Below, one piece after another: positions 5,309 through 13,979 of a DNA stretch of 40,260 nt. The stretch covers positions 1-40,260 of the forward strand of contig JBEHWX010000054.1 of assembly GCA_048498995.1 (NCBI GenBank). Direction: 5' to 3'. A program made the position numbers and the translations under genes. Numbering within the stretch: position 1 is the first letter of the stretch; each line of letters starts with the position of its first letter. The notes below the pieces were generated by a model. The model was not told the DNA's origin. It saw nothing but the letters and a program-made list of their open reading frames with translations, and did no database searches. Source of the stretch: JBEHWX01 sp048498995 (GTDB taxonomy: Bacteria; Bacteroidota; Ignavibacteria; OLB7).

Positions 5309-8300
5309 TCACTTCTTCTTGAAGAGAATCTGTCGCGCGTCCTCCTTCACCACGTTGTTGAAGAAGCTCTTGAATTCAGGATACTCGCTGGTCTCGACCA
5401 CTTCCTTCTTGTTGATGAAGCGGCGCTGCGCCACGAGCTTGCCGTCGGCGAAGGTATACTGCATCGTATAGTCGGCGATCGGCGAGGAGAGCTTCACCGG
5501 CTTCGGCAGATCGACCGGACGGAAGCCGGCCGGCAGCACGATCTCCACCTGCTCGGTGAGCGTGTCTTCTCCCGGCCAGTAGTAGTAGGGATACTCCCGC
5601 TTGTCGTAGGAGAGCGCCTCGTCGGCCTTGGCGAAGCGGGACCAGGGGATCTTCATGAACTTGAAGTCCCCGGCGTCGGTGATGTAGTTCGGCACCTCGT
5701 AGGCGTACTCGTACTCCACCTGCGGCGAGAGGTTATCCAGGTTCTTGATCTCCAGCGAGTTGAGCTTCGCGTTCGGGAAGTTCGTGCTCAGGCTGGCCAG
5801 GAACATCTTCTCCTGCTCCTTCTTCGACTCGTCGCGGAGCGAGGCGCGCATGGCCGCGGCGATCGATCCGGTCATCATCGTCTTGCGCCGTCCGGTCAGG
5901 ACGTTCTCCTGGGAGACGGCGGCGGTGGTCTTCATCACCACGTTCCGGCCGAGCAGGCCGCTCGGGGTCAGATAGGTGGGGGCCGTGGTGCCGGAGCGGA
6001 TCAGCAGCGCGAAGGCGCTCAGGTCCGGCTCGGGCATCGAGCCGAACGGATAGTTGTTGGCCGTCAGGTCCAGATACTGGAGGCCGTGCGAGGTCTCCAC
6101 CGCCACGATGCAGTGATTGAAGGCGATCGAGGGGAGCGCGTTCCGGTTGAGCCCCTCGTCGCGCGTGTTGACCAGCACGTAGTTGGCCTTCAGCCCGAGC
6201 TCGTTGAGCATCGCGATGCAGAGCGTGGCCACGTCCTTGCAGTCGCCGATCTTGTTGACGAGCACGTCGCGCGCCTTCTGCGGGATGTGCGCTCCCTGGC
6301 GGAAGGCGACGCTGGAGTAGCGGATGTTCTCGGTGATGAAGTCGTAGACCATCCTGATCTTCTCCTCCTCGTTTGGATTCGGATGATCCTTCAGCAGACC
6401 GGCCACCTGCTCCTTGATCTCGTAGCTGCTCCGGGTCTTGGCCTTGGTGATGTCCGCGTACCAGTCGACCAGGTAGTTCCAGTTCGGGATGCTGGAGATG
6501 TAGAGGATGCGCCCCACGTCGTCCAGCGTCGGCATGCCGTACTCGTAGGAGATGGCCGGCACGCTGTCGGCCGACCAGCGGTAGAGCACGCCGTCGTCGA
6601 GCGTGGACTTGACCGGCTCGGCCGGCATGCTCTGCGCGGCGTAGGCGAACTTGAAGTCGGCCGGGGCCAGGAGCGAATAGCGGACGTGCCGCTCCGGGTA
6701 GTAGCCGCTGAAGTTGTAGCGCTCCCAGAAGTGGCTCGACAGCTTGCCGGAGTAGTAGTTCCTGACGCGCCACTTCAGGTGGAGAATGTCCCCCTGCTCG
6801 AGCGTCTTGAAGACCACGTAGTTCTCGTTCACGTCCGCCTTCACCTCGCTGCCATCCTTCTTGACCACCACCGCCTTCTCGACGTTGAGCGCCTCGTTGT
6901 AGGAGTTGTACCCGATCGTATACTCCTTCCAGTCGTCGATGCCGCGGTCGTTGAAGACCTTGACCACGAGCTCCTGGGTGGACTCGGAGGCGCCGCGATC
7001 GTAGACCACGCGCTGCGCCTCGTCGAAGAGGATCACCCCCTTCTCATCGGGATACTCGGCCACGCTCGGGGCGTTCCGGATCAGGCTGTCGACGTTGGTC
7101 TGCGGGAAGAGCTCGAAGAGGGAGCGCTTCCCCTCCAGCTCGCGGAGCGTGGCGCGGACGTCGTAATCGGTCGGCTGGTACTTGAGCGCCTCGCGATAGG
7201 CGGCGATCGCCTTCTCCTTGTTGCCGGTGATGCGCTCGATCTCGCCGAGGCGCTCCCAGATGCGGGAGCTGCTCGGGCAGATCGCCAGCGCCGAGTTGAT
7301 CGCGCCGCGGGCGCTCTCGTAATCCTGCATGGTGAAGTAGCCGTCGGCCAGCTGCCAGTAGTAGCCGGGGGCGGCCGGGTCGAGCTCGAGCAGGCGATCG
7401 TACATCGCGCGCCAGTTCCGCTTGTCGGAGCTCTCCAGGTAGAGGGAGGCCATGTGCTGGATCACCTCCTCGTCGCTGTTCCGGGAGATGTACTCGTTCA
7501 GGATCTTGAGCGCGCCGGTCTGGCTGTTGGTGACCTTCGAGTTGATGTAGGCCTCTCCCATCACGAACATCGAGTTGTCCGGATAGCGCTTGTAGGCGTC
7601 GTGCGTCAGGTCGAGGATCTTCTCGGTGAGCCCCTTCTTCGAATAGATCCCCATCCGGAGGCTGTAGATCCCCTGATCGTCCGGGGAGATCTTCTCGAGC
7701 CGGGAGATGATATCCTCGGCCTTGTCGTACTCCTCCTTCTCCATGTACTCGGAGAACTTGTGCACCAGTCCGCTCGGGACGTTCTGGTCGAGCGCGTAGA
7801 TCTTCTCGAGCGTCTTCTCGTGCTCGTCGTCCTTGTTGCTCCGGCTGTAGGCCTCCAGGATACGATCGTAGAGGGCCGGGGCCGAGGGCCAGCGGGTGAT
7901 CGCCTCGCGCAGCGTCAGCTCCGCCTCGATCGCCTTGTCGTTGCGCAGGTAGCAGTCGGCCAGCAGCAGGTAGTTCTCGATCCGGTCCGGCTCGGCGGCG
8001 ACCTTCTTCTTGAAGAAGGTCTCGGCGAAATTCTCGATCCGGCGCGACCGGGCGCCCGGGGAGCGACGATAGCTCTGCGGGTCGGTGGCGATCTTCAGGT
8101 CGGAGAGGGGATCGCCGTGCGTGTCGGTGAGGCGGAGCAGGAAGTTGCACGCCTTGCTCTCGGCGCAGCCGCACTTGATCATCAGCCGGTTCCATCCCTC
8201 CTGCAGCTCCGTCTCGGCGATGTAGGAGTCGAGATCGTTGTCGTATTCATCGATGGTCGAATCCACCAGCTCGTCGTTCAGGAACACCTTGAACGACCCG

Positions 8301-9061
8301 GAGGTGCCGAGGCGCACATGCACGGTCTGGCGCTTGGGCGACCAGACGAAGGTGTTGGCGTAGAAGACCGAGGAGTTGTCGCCGAAGTAGCGGCGGAAGT
8401 CGATCCAGTTGTCGTTCCGGACGGCGACGAGCTTGAACCAGTTGGCCGGCTCGCCGTTCTTGCCGGGATAGATGGCCGTCGGCTCGTAGCTCTGCTCCGG
8501 CGGGAACACCTTGTCGTGGCCGGAGGCGGAGATGTTGTCGAACGGGCCGATCACGGTCCACTCGTTGATGCTGCCGATCGCGCGGTAGTAGCGGCGCGAG
8601 GTGGACATCTCGCCGCGATGCTCGTAGTAGCCGCCGAGCACCTCGTTGGCCATCCCCTTCAGGATGCCGAGGGAGTCGGCGTGCTCGGTGAGCTTTTCGA
8701 GCATCGGGACGATCTCGAGATCCTCGTTGCCGATGCTGCCGCGGAGCTTGCCGGTGGTCCAGGCCGCGTAGATGTAGGGGTAGGGATCGGGCTGCTTGTC
8801 CATGGCCGCCTTGTAGGAGCGCCAGGCGTCGTTGTCGCGTCCCTCGACGGCGTCGAGGATCGACAGGCCGAAGAGCGGTCGCGCGTCGTTGGGATCGGCT
8901 TTGGAGGCGTCGGTGAATTTCTGGCGGGCAAGCGCGTGATCCCCGCTCTCCCATCCTTTCCATCCGTCGGCGACGAGAGCTGCGGAGGGGGATTGGGCGT
9001 GGAGGAGAACGCTCCCGCAGAGCATTGCGATGCACGCGAGAGAAGGAAAGATCGCTTTCAT
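5309..9061 (-). CDS. Exported TPR - DUF3857 - transglutaminase-like protein
   Basis: A 1250-residue protein. Residues 1-23 are a signal peptide (MKAIFPSLACIAMLCGSVLLHA). About 30-640 is mostly helical TPR-type repeats (for example around 40-95, 360-400, 560-640), interrupted at 165-320 by a beta-rich insert with the cysteine cluster KCGCAESKAC (297-305). About 650-870 matches DUF3857 (for example EYTIGYNSYNEALNVEKAVVVK, LHLKWRVRNYY). About 890-1000 is a transglutaminase-like core with the probable triad Cys941 (GDCKD), His983 (FNHC) and Asp998 (LDLT). The C-terminus (about 1040-1250) is a beta domain usual for this architecture. The triad is intact, so catalytic activity is possible, but the family's substrates are unknown. 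It probably acts in the periplasm or at the outer membrane. A TAnnTTTG box 223 bp upstream (9284-9291) is a likely promoter. Confidence 0.93.
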   Translation of the reverse strand: MKAIFPSLACIAMLCGSVLLHAQSPSAALVADGWKGWESGDHALARQKFTDASKADPNDARPLFGLSILDAVEGRDNDAWRSYKAAMDKQPDPYPYIYAAWTTGKLRGSIGNEDLEIVPMLEKLTEHADSLGILKGMANEVLGGYYEHRGEMSTSRRYYRAIGSINEWTVIGPFDNISASGHDKVFPPEQSYEPTAIYPGKNGEPANWFKLVAVRNDNWIDFRRYFGDNSSVFYANTFVWSPKRQTVHVRLGTSGSFKVFLNDELVDSTIDEYDNDLDSYIAETELQEGWNRLMIKCGCAESKACNFLLRLTDTHGDPLSDLKIATDPQSYRRSPGARSRRIENFAETFFKKKVAAEPDRIENYLLLADCYLRNDKAIEAELTLREAITRWPSAPALYDRILEAYSRSNKDDEHEKTLEKIYALDQNVPSGLVHKFSEYMEKEEYDKAEDIISRLEKISPDDQGIYSLRMGIYSKKGLTEKILDLTHDAYKRYPDNSMFVMGEAYINSKVTNSQTGALKILNEYISRNSDEEVIQHMASLYLESSDKRNWRAMYDRLLELDPAAPGYYWQLADGYFTMQDYESARGAINSALAICPSSSRIWERLGEIERITGNKEKAIAAYREALKYQPTDYDVRATLRELEGKRSLFELFPQTNVDSLIRNAPSVAEYPDEKGVILFDEAQRVVYDRGASESTQELVVKVFNDRGIDDWKEYTIGYNSYNEALNVEKAVVVKKDGSEVKADVNENYVVFKTLEQGDILHLKWRVRNYYSGKLSSHFWERYNFSGYYPERHVRYSLLAPADFKFAYAAQSMPAEPVKSTLDDGVLYRWSADSVPAISYEYGMPTLDDVGRILYISSIPNWNYLVDWYADITKAKTRSSYEIKEQVAGLLKDHPNPNEEEKIRMVYDFITENIRYSSVAFRQGAHIPQKARDVLVNKIGDCKDVATLCIAMLNELGLKANYVLVNTRDEGLNRNALPSIAFNHCIVAVETSHGLQYLDLTANNYPFGSMPEPDLSAFALLIRSGTTAPTYLTPSGLLGRNVVMKTTAAVSQENVLTGRRKTMMTGSIAAAMRASLRDESKKEQEKMFLASLSTNFPNAKLNSLEIKNLDNLSPQVEYEYAYEVPNYITDAGDFKFMKIPWSRFAKADEALSYDKREYPYYYWPGEDTLTEQVEIVLPAGFRPVDLPKPVKLSSPIADYTMQYTFADGKLVAQRRFINKKEVVETSEYPEFKSFFNNVVKEDARQILFKKK

Positions 9062-9283
9062 GGTCGTACGGATTCCAGATGGGGTTCGCGGAGTGCCGTG
9101 CCGGGCGCGCGCCAGGGCGGCCGTCGTGTGAGCACGGGGGGTGTCGACGGGTGTCGTCGACAGGTGTCGTCGAAGGAGGCGATCGGCGTCGTGGAGCGCT
9201 GCGGGGCCGGGGCAGTGTGGAAGGGACAGCTCCGCAGGGTGTTGCACTCGATTCGGGTGCGCCGGTGTCCGGTCGCTCGGGGA

Positions 9284-9291
9284 CAAACTTA
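9284..9291 (-). promoter_or_regulatory. Promoter -7 box TAAGTTTG
   Basis: On the minus strand the sequence reads ctcgtaagtttg, an exact fit to the Bacteroidota -7 consensus TAnnTTTG. It shares the ctcgta prefix with boxes upstream of several plus-strand genes in this window. No clear -33 TTTG was found. Confidence 0.5.
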
Positions 9292-9429
9292 CGAGAATCG
9301 GACCGACCGCATCATCGGAAGTATGCACGCACGCCGCCGAGATCCGTTCCCCGACCGGAATTTCGTCGTCCGGTCTCCCGTGTTCGGCCTCCGCGGCGGT
9401 TCCGGCGGCGCCATCCGGCCCGGAAACAG

Positions 9430-9462
9430 CGACGCCCCCGACCCCGAGGGGCGGAGGCGTCG
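9430..9462 (-). terminator. Terminator-like hairpin after the winged-helix membrane protein gene
   Basis: Outer arms cgacgcc / ggcgtcg with an inner cccc/gggg pairing, followed on the minus strand by gctgtttcc. It lies between the stop at 9637 and the promoter box at 9291, the expected place to separate the two transcripts. Confidence 0.6.
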
Positions 9463-9636
9463 CGCGCGCATGTTCGACGTTCGGGCGATCTCCCGGATAC
9501 CGGCGCCCGATCCGGCGGGGCGGCCCTGGGGCGGCATTCACGCGTCGGAGGGGTGGCCAGGGGGGCGCCCGCACATCACCCGATCATTCCTTGGATCATC
9601 CGATCATGATCGATCCCGTCGTTTCGGCCTCGGGCC

Positions 9637-11046
9637 TCAGAAGGAGGCGCGCCGTCCGCGCAGGCGCTCGGAGGCCTCGAACTCCCGCTCCAGCCGCTCG
9701 AAGCGGTAGACCGGCGTCCCATCATCGCTCAGGTCCACATCTCCCCCCAGATCCTTCACCAGTCCCTGGAGCGTGGCTTCCACGGTGTCCCGGTCGAGCG
9801 TCTTCTCGCCGAGCGAGAGCATGTGGAAGTGCACCTGGTCGGCGGTCGATCGCCAGAGACGTCCCTGGTAGAGCGCGCGGAGCACCATCTTCTTCCGGTT
9901 CCGCTCCAGGCGCTCGGCCTCGAGCTTCCTGACGCCGGGGATCCGGAGCGCGGCCACCAGCATGTAGACGATCGAGAAGAGCACCGGCACCCAGCCGAGG
10001 AGGAAGTGGGAGAAGCCGGTCCGGAAGAAGGGCCCGTAGAGCGCGAGCCGGTCCAGCCCGCCGCCGAGGAGCACCAACCCCATCACCGCCGTGAAGCCGA
10101 CCATTCCGAGGATCGCCGCGTTGCGCGAGGAGGAATTGCCCGAGTGCTCGTACGGCGCCTCGAACTCGTTCCAGAACGGCACCACGGTCCCTGAGGTCGC
10201 CTCGGTCGATCCGGAGAGGAGGCCCGGGAACTCGCCGACCACGACCCCCTCCTCGGTGATCTCCGGCTCCCCCTTGTAGCGGACCAGATAATCGGCCATC
10301 CGCTCCTCGGCCTCGGCCACGGTGCCGCCGGAGAGGGCGACGATCTCCGCCGGGGTGATGATCCCCTTCTCGGCGCGGAGGAACGTGGCCACCTCCCGCT
10401 CGTTCTCCAGCGGGTCCGATGGCGGACGCTCCGGTCCGAGCGCGAGGTCGTAGATGGCGACGATGAACGATTTCTCCTTCCCGTCGGCATCGCGCGGCGT
10501 GGAGACTTCCCGGTGGCGGTAGCCGTGGTCGTCCACCGCGTAGGTGTAGCCGTAGGGAGAGAGGGCGCGGGTCCAGAAGGCGAAGCGGAGCCCCTCGGCC
10601 ATCACCCGGAAGAGCCCGCCGATCATGTCGTTCCCCCGATCGTTGTCCCGATCGTTGTCCCGCTGGCTGCTCTGGCGGGCCAGCAGCAGGGCTATCAGGA
10701 TGATCACCATGATCACGAAGTAGGCGATCACCATCACGCCGATCCAGATCTTGAAAAAGATCTTGAATCCGCGCCAGAGGGTCCCCTTCACCTCGGCCCA
10801 CTTCTCGGCGGCGGTCTTGGTGCCGCGGCGGCGCAGCGGCATCTCGAAGGCGAACAGGAGATTTCCCTGCTCGTCGTAGGTGACGCGGGTGACGTAGAGC
10901 TCCATCAGACGGGAGAGGGCATCGTTGGCCTCATCCAGGGAGACGCCGGTGAACGATGCCGCGTCCTGCGGCGTCACCTGTCCCTTCAGCGTCGGGAGCT
11001 TCTTCTCGACCAGCGTCAGCGCCTTCTCGTTCTCGGTCTGTTTCAT
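9637..11046 (-). CDS. Membrane protein with three winged-helix-like modules
   Basis: A 469-residue protein of unknown function. Membrane segments are predicted at about 95-123 (one long or two short), 309-328 and 344-367. Three soluble segments look like repeats of one winged-helix-like unit. Residues 12-68 contain KGQVTPQDAASFTGVSLDEA and a following beta hairpin. Residues 222-272 contain KGIITPAEIVALSGGTVAEAEERM and a hairpin. Residues 390-449 contain LWRSTADQVHFHMLSLGEKT and a hairpin. Between the first helix and module two lies an RDNDRDNDRGND acidic/basic repeat (129-140). The C-terminus is very basic. The ATG at 11046 is chosen since module one starts right after it. Helix-turn-helix folds on a membrane protein suggest sensing or protein-protein contacts; no family name is assigned. 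Confidence 0.8.
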   Translation of the reverse strand: MKQTENEKALTLVEKKLPTLKGQVTPQDAASFTGVSLDEANDALSRLMELYVTRVTYDEQGNLLFAFEMPLRRRGTKTAAEKWAEVKGTLWRGFKIFFKIWIGVMVIAYFVIMVIILIALLLARQSSQRDNDRDNDRGNDMIGGLFRVMAEGLRFAFWTRALSPYGYTYAVDDHGYRHREVSTPRDADGKEKSFIVAIYDLALGPERPPSDPLENEREVATFLRAEKGIITPAEIVALSGGTVAEAEERMADYLVRYKGEPEITEEGVVVGEFPGLLSGSTEATSGTVVPFWNEFEAPYEHSGNSSSRNAAILGMVGFTAVMGLVLLGGGLDRLALYGPFFRTGFSHFLLGWVPVLFSIVYMLVAALRIPGVRKLEAERLERNRKKMVLRALYQGRLWRSTADQVHFHMLSLGEKTLDRDTVEATLQGLVKDLGGDVDLSDDGTPVYRFERLEREFEASERLRGRRASF

Positions 11047-11137
11047 GATGCGGATTCGTTGAACAAGGGTCCGGAGGAACAACGATTGCCCCCCGGCCGG
11101 TGTTGCACTCGCGTGCCGGACTCCCAAATAAACGAAA

Positions 11138-11175
11138 GAGCGCCTCACCGCGGGGGGATTGCGGTAGAGGCGCTC
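11138..11175 (-). terminator. Intrinsic terminator or leader attenuator
   Basis: Stem gagcgcctc + accgc against gcggt + gaggcgctc with one bulged base and a 9-nt loop. On the minus strand it is followed by tttcgtttatttg, a U-rich tail. The nearest gene upstream on that strand stops about 530 bp away and has its own hairpin, so this could end a small RNA or act as an attenuator in the leader of the gene starting at 11046. Confidence 0.65.
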
Positions 11176-11419
11176 CTCGGAACGGGACGGAAACTTCATC
11201 GAAGTCTCCGGCCCCGATAATCTGATGGTGTGCGGATGATGACCATCGGCACCGTCTCCATCGCTCTTGTGCTCCATCCATGGCGCCGGCGGTCGTGCTC
11301 AGGGGGCGGGGAGAGGGCGTGATCGGAGACGATCGACCCTGACTGGTGATTGTATGAACACCAATTTTTCGGCGTCGGCCGGAGGGACAGGGCCGCGTCG
11401 GAACAATCCGCCGGAAACG

Positions 11420-11461
11420 ACTGCCGGATACGGACTGCCGGATACGGACTGCCGGATACGT
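11420..11461. repeat. 14-bp tandem triplet
   Basis: Three head-to-tail units of actgccggatacgg, the last ending gt. Confidence 0.9.
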
Positions 11462-11608
11462 GGGCGCGAGGAGTTGAACGAGCGACGGGTGCCTGTCGGG
11501 CGCGACAGGATGCGGAGGAGCGGACCATGACGCCCCTCGACGTGACCGGGTCGGGCGGGCGCGGCGGCCGCGCGTTGGACGGCGCGCGGTGAGAGAAGGT
11601 GCCGCCGG

Positions 11609-11652
11609 GTGAGGGGAGGGAGCGCTCGTCGGCGAGCGCCCTCTCCCTTCAC
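11609..11652 (-). terminator. Long imperfect hairpin after the small membrane protein gene
   Basis: A 20-bp stem with three G/A differences (arms gtgaggggagggagcgctcg and cgagcgccctctcccttcac) and a 4-nt loop, 50 bp beyond the stop at 11702. No clear T-run follows, so the terminator role is moderate inference. Confidence 0.55.
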
Positions 11653-11701
11653 CGTCAGCGGTAACGACGAAGCGTCGGGAATGAACGAGGAGGAAACGAC
11701 C

Positions 11702-11974
11702 TCAGGCGGAGAGGGAGGGCCGGCGCTTGCTTCGCGCGGCGCTCCATCCCAGCCAGGCGGCGCCCACCAGGAGCACGCCGGCGATCGGGCCCATCACTTC
11801 CAGGCCGGGGCGGTACTCGTCGCGCCACTCGGTGTGCTCGGTGCCGAACAGCTCGTCCTTCACCGTCACGGGGACTTTCGACTGGGTCCAGAGGCTGTGG
11901 CCGTTGGCCGCCCAGTAGATCATCACGCCGATGCCCAGCAGGGCCAGGATGATCGCGAGTGTTTTCTTGTTCAT
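11702..11974 (-). CDS. Small two-helix membrane protein
   Basis: A 90-residue protein with one helix at about 6-23 (LAIILALLGIGVMIYWAA) and a second at about 61-79 (MGPIAGVLLVGAAWLGWSA). An acidic extracytoplasmic loop (DELFGTEHTEWRDEYRPGLEV) lies between them and the C-terminal tail is basic (RSKRRPSLSA). No family is recognised. GGAG lies in the 12 bases before the ATG. It sits 25 bp downstream of the YceI gene on the same strand, so the two are likely co-transcribed. Confidence 0.75.
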   Translation of the reverse strand: MNKKTLAIILALLGIGVMIYWAANGHSLWTQSKVPVTVKDELFGTEHTEWRDEYRPGLEVMGPIAGVLLVGAAWLGWSAARSKRRPSLSA

Positions 11975-11999
11975 CGTCCTTGCTCCCGTGATTGATGAA

Positions 12000-12650
12000 T
12001 TACAGACCGGTCGCGCCGTAGAGCTGCGCCGAGACCTTGATCGTCTCGCCGACCTTGCTGCCGACGATCCCCTTGGAGCCGGCCACGTTGAAGTCCTTGA
12101 GCGAGACGGTGAAGTCGGCGGTGACCATCACCAGATCGCCCGGGGCGCGCTCCTTGGTCTTGGCCGACTCGGGAATGTACTGAAGCTTGAAGGGGATCGA
12201 GATGGTCTTGGTGACGCCGTGCATCGTGAAGTTGCCGGTGGCGGTGCCGGTGGCGGCGTTGCCGGAGGCCTTCACGTTGCTGACCGAGGTGATCGTGAAG
12301 CTGATGGTCGGGTACTTGCCGCCGTCGAGCCACTGGTTCCCCTTGAGATGCTCATCGCGCGTGCCGTTGCCGGTCTTCATGGTGGTCACCTGCGTGGTGA
12401 TCGTGCCGCGAAGGCTGGCCAGATTCTTCGGATCGATCGTGAAGGAGCCGCTCACCCCCTCCGACGTCCCCTTGATATTCTCCAGGGGGGCCTCGCTGAC
12501 CCAAGTGAACTGATTCTTGCCGACCTTGTCGCTCAGCGTGACCTTCTTGGCGCCAGCGGTACCGACGCCGAGAGCCTGCGCGTTGGCCGAGCCGGCTCCG
12601 AGGGTGAGAGCGACGACCGCGGCCGCCATCAGAGAGATCTTCCGCATCAT
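12000..12650 (-). CDS. YceI-family periplasmic protein
   Basis: A 216-residue protein. A signal peptide (MMRKISLMAAAVVALTLGAGSANA) is followed by one YceI lipocalin-like barrel. Family signatures are FTWVSEAPLENIKGTSEGVSG near the start, SGSFTIDPKNLASLRGTI, TRDEHLKGNQWLDGGKYPTISFTITSV, and GNFTMHGVTKTISIPFKLQY. YceI barrels bind polyisoprenoid or amide lipids; the ligand here is unknown. AAGGAG (12659-12664) precedes the ATG at 12650 by 8 nt and sets the start. It lies immediately upstream of the small membrane protein gene. Confidence 0.93.
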   Translation of the reverse strand: MMRKISLMAAAVVALTLGAGSANAQALGVGTAGAKKVTLSDKVGKNQFTWVSEAPLENIKGTSEGVSGSFTIDPKNLASLRGTITTQVTTMKTGNGTRDEHLKGNQWLDGGKYPTISFTITSVSNVKASGNAATGTATGNFTMHGVTKTISIPFKLQYIPESAKTKERAPGDLVMVTADFTVSLKDFNVAGSKGIVGSKVGETIKVSAQLYGATGL

Positions 12651-12786
12651 TATCACAGCTCCTTGAATGGAAAGTATGCTTAGGCTTGTTTGTTCAGACA
12701 GACATTTCGACGCCCGGAAGATATCAACGCGCAACGCGTCGTTCGGTTTATCGCGCCGGGCGTCAGCGATCGTGAAAGTTTGTTGA

Positions 12787-12924
12787 GGGAGCTCCCCCTC
12801 CCGAGCGCGATCCCGGATGTCATCCCCCGGAGGGTGCCCTCCGAAGGGCGGCCCCTGGGGCGTTTCCGCCGGAGGCGCTCCGCCAGCGGCGCTCCGCGAG
12901 CGGCGTTCCGGAAGGGGAGCTCCC
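12787..12924. repeat. GC-rich multi-hairpin stretch
   Basis: Bounded by gggagctcccc (12787-12797) and its reverse complement ggggagctccc (12914-12924). Inside are small stems such as ggagggtgccctcc and ggcgctccgccagcggcgctcc. It lies just downstream of the diheme lipoprotein gene (stop at 12930) and probably contributes to transcript ending there. Confidence 0.6.
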
Positions 12925-12929
12925 GGGGC

Positions 12930-13925
12930 TCAGTTGTTCGGGGCGCCCAGATTGATCCAGGCCTTGATCTGGGCGATCTTGCAGTCGGGCAGCTTGCCGC
13001 CGCCGTAGGGCATCGCCGTCACCCCCGCCGCGTGCTCGATCGACTTGACCAGCCGTCCGTCGGCGATCACCGCCTTGATGCCGGTCATCGTCGACATGTC
13101 GACGTGCTTGTTGGTGCCGTCGCCGCCGTTGTGGCAGCCGAGGCAGTTGTTCTGGAAGATGGTCCTCACCACCCCGCTGTAGGTCACGTTCGTCGTGTCG
13201 CAGTCGCCGCCGGAGCCGCAGGGGACGTTCTTGGCGCCGTCGTCGATCCACTTCTTGATCGTCGCGATCTGCTCGGCGCTCAGCGGCGCCATCGGATCCG
13301 GCGGCATCCGCTCCTCCGGATTGGTTTCGGTGATCTTCTCGTAGACCTCGCTGCGGGAGGAGCGTCCGGGCACCACGCCGGAGAGCACCCCCTGATAGGT
13401 CGTGAAGACGTAGCCTTCCTCGTGCGTCTTGGCGTCGTGGCAGCCGCTCATGGCGCAGTTGGAGACGAAGATCGGGAGGATATCCTCCTCGAAACAGGGG
13501 CCGGTCTGCGGGATCGTGGCCTGCTTGAGGGTGACGATCGCCGAATCGGAGGCGGTGGTGTCGTCCATCGAGGTGGCCCGGATCACCACGCGCATCGGAG
13601 AGCTCGGCAGCGAGGCCGGCGCCGTGTAGAAGCCGTTGCCGGTGATCGAGCCCCCGCCCGGCGTCACCGTCCAGGTGACGCCGATGTTGTTGGTGCCGGT
13701 CACCGTGGCGACGAAGCTCGCGGTCTCGCCGGTTTCGACCGTCGTCGAATCGGGGGTGACGGTGACGACGACCTTCCTGGTGGTGTCGTTGCCGCCGTTG
13801 TTGGAGCCGGGGCCGGTATAGTTCGAGGCCGGGCCGCTGGCCTGCTCGACCTCGCATCCGGCGATACCGGCCAGACCGATCAGCGCGGCTACGCAGAGCG
13901 TCTTGAAGCGTGAGTGCGAATTCAT
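12930..13925 (-). CDS. Diheme c-type cytochrome lipoprotein with Ig-like domain
   Basis: A 331-residue protein. Signal peptide II with lipobox LAGIAGC (lipidated Cys24). Residues 28-50 are a low-complexity Gly/Asn linker. Residues 50-135 are a Big_2/Ig-like beta domain (VTVTPDSTTVETGETASFVATV). Two planctomycete-cytochrome-like domains follow. The first has a non-standard CX4CH haem motif (Cys157, Cys162, His163) with a likely distal Met207 in RMPPD. The second has CX2CH (Cys261, Cys264, His265) with Met305 in AMPYGG. It is presumably anchored to the outer membrane facing the periplasm or surface, and would carry electrons. It starts 54 bp after the stop of the CxxCH barrel gene, so the two are probably one operon. 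Confidence 0.88.
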   Translation of the reverse strand: MNSHSRFKTLCVAALIGLAGIAGCEVEQASGPASNYTGPGSNNGGNDTTRKVVVTVTPDSTTVETGETASFVATVTGTNNIGVTWTVTPGGGSITGNGFYTAPASLPSSPMRVVIRATSMDDTTASDSAIVTLKQATIPQTGPCFEEDILPIFVSNCAMSGCHDAKTHEEGYVFTTYQGVLSGVVPGRSSRSEVYEKITETNPEERMPPDPMAPLSAEQIATIKKWIDDGAKNVPCGSGGDCDTTNVTYSGVVRTIFQNNCLGCHNGGDGTNKHVDMSTMTGIKAVIADGRLVKSIEHAAGVTAMPYGGGKLPDCKIAQIKAWINLGAPNN

Positions 13926-13979
13926 CGTAGTCTGGATCGTTTCAGTTGAAGGGGAGGATCTGTTCGTCGCTCTCGGTCA

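Larger units (their letters stand above)
9062..9636. other. 575-bp gap: leader of the 1250-aa gene and terminator of the next
   Basis: No coding region is supported. From right to left (minus-strand direction) it holds a terminator-like hairpin (9430-9462), a promoter-like box (9284-9291), a 13-bp motif shared with another leader (9238-9250), and short gtgtcgtcgac-type repeats near 9140-9172. The leader would be about 215 nt long. Confidence 0.6.
11047..11701. other. 655-bp gap with attenuator-like hairpin and repeats
   Basis: No gene is supported. It contains a long terminator-type hairpin (11138-11175), a 13-bp leader motif (11099-11111), a 14-bp tandem triplet (11420-11461) and a long imperfect stem (11609-11652). 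Confidence 0.6.

Noticed and set aside
4886..9709. Open frame of 1607 codons on the plus strand opposite the 1250-aa gene
   Set aside because: It is the antisense shadow of a well-supported protein with signal peptide and domains. High GC leaves long stop-free antisense frames; its composition is Arg/Ala/Pro-rich without motifs.
12669..12676. TACTTTCC box as YceI promoter
   Set aside because: It lies only 19 bp before the start and next to the ribosome site, so a transcript from it would have almost no leader.
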